DNA of 64,000 bases, taken from NCBI RefSeq assembly GCF_009827055.1, contig NZ_WUMK01000003.1:558001-622000 (forward strand). Reading direction: 5' to 3'. Below are positions 59,155 through 64,000 of the stretch, piece after piece (positions within the stretch are counted from its first letter, which is position 1; each line of letters starts with the position of its first letter). The DNA comes from Shinella kummerowiae. GTDB taxonomy: Bacteria > Pseudomonadota > Alphaproteobacteria > Rhizobiales > Rhizobiaceae. The translations under genes were made by a program, and so were the position numbers. Under the pieces are notes generated by a model, which worked only from the letters and a program-made list of their open reading frames with translations, was not told where the DNA came from and made no database searches.

Positions 59155-59757
59155 GAACCGCGCCAGGTTTGCCGAAGGCTTCAACTTCTGAGAGAGGGGA
59201 GCCAAAATGGGCAAGACAACGAACACGTTTTCATCCGAAGTCCGCGAACGTGCCATCAGTATGGTGCTGGATCAAGAAGCGGAACACCTATCGCGGTGAG
59301 CGGCCGTTTCCTCTATCGCGGCCAAGATCGGCTGCTCGCCAGCCACGCTGCATGAGCGGGTGAAGAATACCGAGGTCGATAGCGGCAAACGAGCAGGCCT
59401 GCCGAGCGATGTGACCGAGAAGATGAAGGCTTTGGAGCATGAGAACCGCGAGCTTCGTCAAGCTAACCAGATATTGCGAAAGAGCGTTGGCGACAGCTAC
59501 GACGACGCACTCGCCGAAACGATCAACGGGTTCTACAAGGCCGAGGTCATCCATCGGCGCGGACCATGACGCAACTTCGAGGCGATCGAGTTCGCTATCT
59601 TGGAATGGGTCGACTGGTTCAACCACCTGCGAATTTTGGAGCCCATCGGTAATATACCACCAGCCGAAGCGGAGGAGCAGTATTACTGCTATGCTGGACG
59701 CGCAGCTATCGCCGCATAACTTAAACGAAATGGCCTCCGGCAAACCCGGTGCGGTTC
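59155..59757 (+). mobile_element. IS3-family insertion sequence, internally deleted relic
   Basis: Bounded by 25-base imperfect inverted repeats: GAACCGCGCCAGGTTTGCCG (59155 on) and the complementary end at 59733-59757, with 22 of 25 matches. Inside, OrfA starts at 59207 (MGKTTNTFSSEVRERAISMV) but has a TGA at 59297 where a tryptophan codon is expected. It runs on in frame to NQILRK and joins directly to the C-terminal part of OrfB ([20 protein letters not shown]), so most of OrfB is deleted. Another TGA stands in for Trp at 59567, and a frameshift follows near 59687. The element cannot be autonomous. Confidence 0.85.
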
Positions 59758-59773
59758 GGCCGGCACTTATTCT

Positions 59774-61129
59774 TTAACTCAAAAGCGTCTCAAGCGCACC
59801 GCTGGCAGCGAGAACATCAATGTCGCGGCCCCGCGGACAGGAAACGAGTATACCGAGAGGAAGGCCATTTGTGTCCGTGCCGCATGGCAGCGAGACGCCA
59901 CACCAGTCGAGAAAATTGCCGATCAGCGTATTGCGCAGGGTCTTCCCGTTCATCTGAAAGAACAGGTCTTCGTCGTCAACGAGCGGCTGGAGGGCCGGCG
60001 CCACATGCGGCAATGTCGGACTCAGCACGAGTTCCGTCGCCCCCAGCCGCGCCTCGAAGGCGGCGATCAGGCGTTCACGGGCGGCAAGGGTTTCCACATA
60101 GTCGGACAGCGTGATTTTTTCACCTAGCAGCGTGCGCTTGACGACCCGCGGGTCCATGTCCGCCGCCTCCGGCCCGGTGATGCGGGCGCGGTGAAGCACA
60201 TAGGCCTCTGCGGTAACCAGGGCTCCGTGTTTTGCCATGAGGTCGAAAATCGCGGAGAATTCCGGAAAAGCGGCGCGGCGGATACGGGCGCCGGCGCGCA
60301 CCAAATGCTCCACCGTGGCCTCGAAGGCCGAAATGACCGCCGCCTCCGCACCGTCGAAGACAATCGTCTCGGGAATGACGAAAGAAAGGTCGGCCGGATC
60401 GAAACGCGGCAGCACATCCGCCGCCGGCAGGCCGCGCATCGCCGCGTCGATCCAGGCGGCATCTTGAACGGTACGGCAAAGAGGGCCGAGGGAATCGAGG
60501 CTTTTGGCCAGCGGAAACACCCCTTCCATTGAATAGCGTCCGCGGGTCGCCTTGTAGCCCACGACGCCGTTGAAAGCCGCGGGGATGCGCAGGGATCCAC
60601 CTGTGTCCGTGCCGATGGAAACAGGCACGAGCCCGGCGGCAACCGCCACGCCTGACCCGGATGAGGAACCGCCCGGAATGCGATGTTCACCGGCGGGGGA
60701 CGCGGGGTTGCGGGGCGTACCGTAATGGGGGTTGATGCCAAGACCTGAAAAGGCGAATTCACTCATGTTCACGCGCCCGACGTTGACCATTCCCGCGTCG
60801 GTAAGCGCATGCACCACGGCGGCGTCTTTCGTTGCCGGCGCGCTGTCCCTCAGTACACTGGAACCGGCGGTCGTCGGCAGACCTTCAAGATCAAAGAGGT
60901 CCTTCCAGGCGACCGGTATACCGTCCAGAGTGCCACGCGAGCGACCTCCACGCAGTCGCTTGCGTGCGGCTTCCGCCTCCGCCCTTGCCCGCACCGCTGT
61001 CACGGTCGTGAAGATCGTCTGGTCCGCGTGTCCCGCGATGCCCGCCAGGGTCTCCTCCGCCAGATCGACAGGATCAAGCGAGCCGGATTGCAGGAGCACG
61101 GAGAGCTGGGCAATCGAGCGAGCCGGCAT
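59774..61129 (-). CDS. Amidase signature enzyme
   Basis: Amidase of 451 residues that hydrolyses a carboxamide or carbamate-like bond. The Ser-cisSer-Lys triad is visible: Lys76 in AWKDLFD, Ser155 in PGGSSSGSG and nucleophile Ser179 in GTDTGGSLRIPAA. The order and spacing (about 80 and 24 residues) are normal for the family. The C-terminal LVSCPRGRDIDVLAASGALE is also typical. It has no signal peptide. Its start lies two bases after the PotD-like gene stop. The cluster of metal GTPase and deacetylase suggests a nitrogen-compound pathway, substrate unknown. Confidence 0.9.
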   Translation of the reverse strand: MPARSIAQLSVLLQSGSLDPVDLAEETLAGIAGHADQTIFTTVTAVRARAEAEAARKRLRGGRSRGTLDGIPVAWKDLFDLEGLPTTAGSSVLRDSAPATKDAAVVHALTDAGMVNVGRVNMSEFAFSGLGINPHYGTPRNPASPAGEHRIPGGSSSGSGVAVAAGLVPVSIGTDTGGSLRIPAAFNGVVGYKATRGRYSMEGVFPLAKSLDSLGPLCRTVQDAAWIDAAMRGLPAADVLPRFDPADLSFVIPETIVFDGAEAAVISAFEATVEHLVRAGARIRRAAFPEFSAIFDLMAKHGALVTAEAYVLHRARITGPEAADMDPRVVKRTLLGEKITLSDYVETLAARERLIAAFEARLGATELVLSPTLPHVAPALQPLVDDEDLFFQMNGKTLRNTLIGNFLDWCGVSLPCGTDTNGLPLGILVSCPRGRDIDVLAASGALETLLS

Positions 61130-61131
61130 GG

Positions 61132-62364
61132 TCAGATGTCCTTTTCTGCGCGCCCGACCAACTGCATCCAGCGGCGGACGAGATAGTTGTGTTCATCCAT
61201 GGTGGTGTTCCACACGGCAATGCCGTTGGCGCGCTGCCAGTAAGAGCCGCCGCTGCGCACAGCGCCGCGCTTGATGCGGACCGTGCCGTCCGGTCCCGGC
61301 AGGTCCTCCCGCGCCGGAAGGCCCTCGTACCAGTAGTCCCATTCCGCCGCCGTCATGTAACGGCGCGATCGCTCGGGCGTGGAAATGTAGTAGCCCTGGC
61401 GGGCGACCACCGCGCCCGGCCAACCGGAAATCCACCAATTGAGATATTCATAGGCGACGTCGAGCATGCGGCCCGAGAGGTTGCGGGAGAGGCACAAGCC
61501 ACCGTGCCAAGCGCGGTAGCCTTCGGCCGGCGCGGCCTGATCTACGGGAAAGCCACGGCTGTTCAGGATGCCGATACCCGTCGACCACATGCTCTGGATG
61601 TCGGTCTCGCCTTCGATCATCAGGCTCGCGGCATCCTCCGCGGTGCGCCAGAAGCTGCGGAAGAACCCCGCCTTGCGCCGCGCCTCGAGAATATCCACCA
61701 GCTGGTCGATCTCGGCGATGGTCATGTTGCCGATATTGCCGAAGCTCATGAGACCTGCCGCCTGCGCGGCAAGCGCGGCATCGAAAATGCCTATTGCCGG
61801 TTCATCGACGAGCGCGGCACGACCGCTCCAGCGCGCGTCGAGCAAAGCGGCCCAGCTCGCCATCGGCGGAAGCTGCCCTGCCGCATCGCTGCGATAGGCG
61901 AAACTGTCGAAATTGTGTGTCGTCGGCAGCATGGAGATGCGGCCAGTCGGCGTATCGCCGAGCGCAAGGCTCGGCTGGACGTAGAGCTTGCGAGCCGGCA
62001 CGTCACCCTGCCCCATGCGGGCGCCTGGGCCGATCTGGCCGGTCTTCGTCAGGTCGTTGATCTCGTCCCACAAGGCAATACGGGAGACCTCGATCGGCTG
62101 GATGGCACGCCAGTACCAAACGATATCGAGATTGTGGAAACACTGGTCGTAGATATCGTAGCTGTCCGGCTCCTGCGCGGCCTTGTGCTGCGTCACGATG
62201 AAATCGTTGTTGTCGAAGCTGACCTCGATACCAAGATCGGCCTCCGCTTTCACCCGCAACTCTTCCAGCAGGGAGATGGCGGTGCCAAGCACGCGCAGCT
62301 TAGGCTTGCCGGCCGTATGGAGAGCCGGGGTTGCGGGTGCCGGTTTCAAGGAATGTTTATTCAT
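61132..62364 (-). CDS. PotD-like solute-binding fold protein without signal peptide
   Basis: Protein of 410 residues resembling family 1 binding proteins of spermidine/putrescine or Fe3+ type (KLRVLGTAISLLEELRVKAE, SYDIYDQCFHNLDIVWYWRA, WAALLDARWSGRAALVDEPA, VAYEYLNWWISGWPGAVVA). The N-terminus, MNKHSLKPAPATPALHTAGK, has no hydrophobic signal core and no upstream frame adds one. The start ATG overlaps the GTPase stop (TGATG). It may remain in the cytoplasm as a sensor or chaperone, or use a non-Sec route. No permease or ATPase accompanies it here. Confidence 0.7.
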   Translation of the reverse strand: MNKHSLKPAPATPALHTAGKPKLRVLGTAISLLEELRVKAEADLGIEVSFDNNDFIVTQHKAAQEPDSYDIYDQCFHNLDIVWYWRAIQPIEVSRIALWDEINDLTKTGQIGPGARMGQGDVPARKLYVQPSLALGDTPTGRISMLPTTHNFDSFAYRSDAAGQLPPMASWAALLDARWSGRAALVDEPAIGIFDAALAAQAAGLMSFGNIGNMTIAEIDQLVDILEARRKAGFFRSFWRTAEDAASLMIEGETDIQSMWSTGIGILNSRGFPVDQAAPAEGYRAWHGGLCLSRNLSGRMLDVAYEYLNWWISGWPGAVVARQGYYISTPERSRRYMTAAEWDYWYEGLPAREDLPGPDGTVRIKRGAVRSGGSYWQRANGIAVWNTTMDEHNYLVRRWMQLVGRAEKDI

Positions 62365-63434
62365 CAAGGGCTCTGGGCGTTGCGGGCCTGCGCTGCCGCC
62401 TCTGGCTGCGGGTGGGCCTCGACCTTCCCGGCAAGCGCGAAGGCGTTGAACGAGCGTTTCAACAGGTTCGCATCGAGACCGTCAACAATAAAGACGATGC
62501 GGGAAGCGCGTTCGTTGAAGGGCCACGCATCCATATGCACAGGCGGATGAACGAGATGCTGCACGCCATGCACCGCAACGGGGCGTTCCTCGCCGGAAAG
62601 GTTGAGAATACCCTTCACACGCAGCACACGATCGCCATGGCGATTGAGGAGCATGGTGAGCCAGACACCGAAGCCCGTCCAGTCTATCTGCTCATCGACG
62701 ACGATGACGAAGGAGGAGATGGCCGATCGGTGCACAGCACCGTCCGCCGTCTGGAGCGCAGCCGGGGCGTCGCAGTAAAAGCCGCTCGCCGATTGCAATT
62801 GGGCGGAACGATGCACCGCACCGTCGGCAAACAACGTTTCGGCATCGGGACCATGTGGTGTTGCGATATGGCAGATCGCATCCGGGTTCAGCTGGCGGAG
62901 CCGCGTGATGAGCGTATCCGGCGCAACATCACAGAGATCCGTCTTCGTGATGACGATGCGGTCTGCAATGGCGGCCTGCCGGTTTGATTCCATATAGGTA
63001 TCGAGTTGCAACTGGCCGTTGACCGCATCGACGGTCGTCACCACGCTGCCGACACGAAAATGATGGCGCAGCACGGGGTCGGACTTCAACGTCGAAAGGA
63101 CCGGGAAGGGATCGGCAAGCCCTGTGCTCTCGATGATCACGCGGGCGAACGGCGGCACCAGGCCGCGTTCACGCTTGGAATGGAGCTCACGCAAGGCATC
63201 CGCCAGTTCACCACGCACGGTGCAGCAAACGCAGCCCGATTGCAGCAGCACCATCGTATCGTCGATGCGCTCGACGAGGTGATGGTCGAGGCCCACCTCT
63301 CCGAACTCGTTGATCAGCACGGCAGTATCGGACAGCGCCGGATCCGTCAGCAGGCGTTTCAAAAGCGTGGTCTTGCCCGACCCGAGGAAGCCGGTGAGCA
63401 GGTGGACGGGGGTGAATGCGGGTATATCAGTCAT
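62364..63434 (-). CDS. COG0523/CobW-family metal-trafficking GTPase
   Basis: G3E P-loop GTPase of 356 residues. Walker A is GFLGSGKTT (15-23), the metal motif GCVCC lies at 67-71, ESTGLADP follows, and ITKTDL is the guanine motif. Such proteins insert zinc, cobalt or nickel into client enzymes. Unusually, a 35-residue stretch of the linker holds two copies of ADGAVHRSA. Its start overlaps the small CxxC gene by eight bases. Clients could be the adjacent amidase or the polysaccharide deacetylase-like enzyme. Confidence 0.9.
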   Translation of the reverse strand: MTDIPAFTPVHLLTGFLGSGKTTLLKRLLTDPALSDTAVLINEFGEVGLDHHLVERIDDTMVLLQSGCVCCTVRGELADALRELHSKRERGLVPPFARVIIESTGLADPFPVLSTLKSDPVLRHHFRVGSVVTTVDAVNGQLQLDTYMESNRQAAIADRIVITKTDLCDVAPDTLITRLRQLNPDAICHIATPHGPDAETLFADGAVHRSAQLQSASGFYCDAPAALQTADGAVHRSAISSFVIVVDEQIDWTGFGVWLTMLLNRHGDRVLRVKGILNLSGEERPVAVHGVQHLVHPPVHMDAWPFNERASRIVFIVDGLDANLLKRSFNAFALAGKVEAHPQPEAAAQARNAQSP

Positions 63435-63759
63435 CCCTGCCCTCTTCCATCCGGGCGATGAGAACCGGATCGAGCGGATCGCACAGACGCCCCGAAAGCC
63501 GCTCGGCCGCCGGCCAGAGGTGGCCGAGGTCCTCGATCACCTCGCTCTTGCCGGTGCGCGTGGCGAGCACAAACGAAGCGCCCTGCCAATCGGAGAGGCT
63601 CATGCCGAAAGCGGCCAGCGCGCGGTTGGCAGCCGAGACGCGTCGGGCACGCTCGCGCCGGCGGTCGATACGTTCGACATTGCGCGTGAACACGCCGGGC
63701 CGGGCAACGGCATCCGTCCAATGCTCGTTTCCACCGATGACCCCGCACAGCGAACACAT
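63427..63759 (-). CDS. Small CxxC protein of unknown function
   Basis: Protein of 110 residues starting MCSLCGVIGGNEHW, with a CxxC pair at residues 2 and 5 that could bind a metal or form a disulphide. The rest is charged and helical (NVERIDRRRERARRVSAANR, then GKSEVIEDLGHLWPAAERL). The ATG follows GGGGAGAGCACC. It overlaps the COG0523 GTPase, which suggests a metal-linked role. No domain was recognised. Confidence 0.65.
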   Translation of the reverse strand: MCSLCGVIGGNEHWTDAVARPGVFTRNVERIDRRRERARRVSAANRALAAFGMSLSDWQGASFVLATRTGKSEVIEDLGHLWPAAERLSGRLCDPLDPVLIARMEEGRDD

Positions 63760-63781
63760 GGTGCTCTCCCCTCATGTCTTG

Positions 63782-63808
63782 CGAGGGAGCGGGCGGGCCG
63801 CTCCCTCG
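63782..63808 (-). terminator. Hairpin between deacetylase and CxxC genes
   Basis: CGAGGGAGC and GCTCCCTCG form a perfect 9-base stem with a 9-base loop, six bases past the deacetylase stop. It may attenuate or stabilise message within the operon. Confidence 0.6.
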
Positions 63809-63813
63809 ACAGG

Positions 63814-64000
63814 TTACTTCTTGCGCGGAAACCGCTTGGCAAAATCGTCGGCCATCTCGTTCATCGTGACGAACTTGACGCCCGGATGCTTGATCATATG
63901 CGCATAGAGACGCTCCAGCATCATCAGCACCTGCGGCCGGCCAGCGACATCCGGATGGATGGTGAGCGGGAAGACCGCATAGTCCATCTCGCGATAGACC
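63814..64000 (-). CDS. Polysaccharide deacetylase-family protein, partial
   Basis: Only the last 61 codons lie in the window; the gene begins beyond the right edge. The end reads [20 protein letters not shown], then [20 protein letters not shown] and FAKRFPRKK, the C-terminal pattern of PuuE-like/polysaccharide-deacetylase hydrolases that act on ureides or similar nitrogen compounds. The stop is TAA at 63814-63816. It is upstream of, and likely co-transcribed with, the CxxC, GTPase, PotD-like and amidase genes. Confidence 0.75.
   Translation of the reverse strand, partial: VYREMDYAVFPLTIHPDVAGRPQVLMMLERLYAHMIKHPGVKFVTMNEMADDFAKRFPRKK

Overview
The window looks like an accessory stretch of an alphaproteobacterial (Rhizobiaceae-like: Sinorhizobium/Ensifer, Rhizobium, Shinella type) genome. 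Evidence: high GC, many ABC importers each paired with its own LacI, RpiR, LysR or ArsR regulator, a moc/inositol-type gene set, and no rRNA, tRNA, ribosomal or replication genes. That composition fits a chromid or megaplasmid, or a catabolic island. No repABC, oriV or CRISPR was seen.

Layout. 1-3120 (minus): branched-chain-amino-acid-type ABC importer, with a divergent LacI regulator at 3438-4490 and two GCAA..TTGC operators between them. 4531-6623: methyltransferase and divergent LysR regulator. 6694-18320 (minus): a nine-gene, almost gap-free operon for an amino sugar, best read as N-acetylgalactosamine. It holds a sugar-binding protein, two permeases, a DUF5107/TPR protein, an ATPase, a chimeric RpiR-HTH/DeoR-sensor regulator, a fused AgaS isomerase-ROK kinase, a GatZ/KbaZ protein and NagA deacetylase. 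18580-24964: polar amino acid ABC importer, class III aminotransferase, RpiR regulator and C45 N-terminal-nucleophile hydrolase, with a divergent beta-keto acid cleavage enzyme. Together these suggest uptake and breakdown of an acylated or amide-linked beta-amino acid. 25192-30257: regulator relic, Tat-exported chloroperoxidase-like hydrolase, two MBL hydrolases, ArsR regulator and MFS exporter. 30316-32216: gluconate kinase and permease. 32366-39398: copper handling (CusF-like, cupredoxin, multicopper oxidase, TolC-like lipoprotein, small metal-related proteins, two-component system). 39438-42391: LysR regulator and two paralogous Cys-nucleophile hydrolases. 42520-49534: fructan/sucrose-type importer with GH32 hydrolase and LacI repressor. 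49559-50605: decayed region and truncated RpiR gene. 50637-59037: moc-like cluster (sterol-desaturase-family oxygenase, Rieske ferredoxin, ribose-type importer, TIM-barrel isomerase, PanB-like enzyme, frameshifted inositol-dehydrogenase-like gene, divergent LacI). 59155-59757: IS3-family relic. 59774-64000: amidase, PotD-like protein without a signal peptide, COG0523 GTPase, CxxC protein and partial polysaccharide deacetylase.

The strongest candidates for undescribed biology are the GalNAc operon with its two domain fusions, the moc-like oxygenase cluster, and the beta-amino acid cluster. Several regulators sit next to matching palindromes that can be tested directly. Functions are assigned from remembered family features and motifs; no database search was run.
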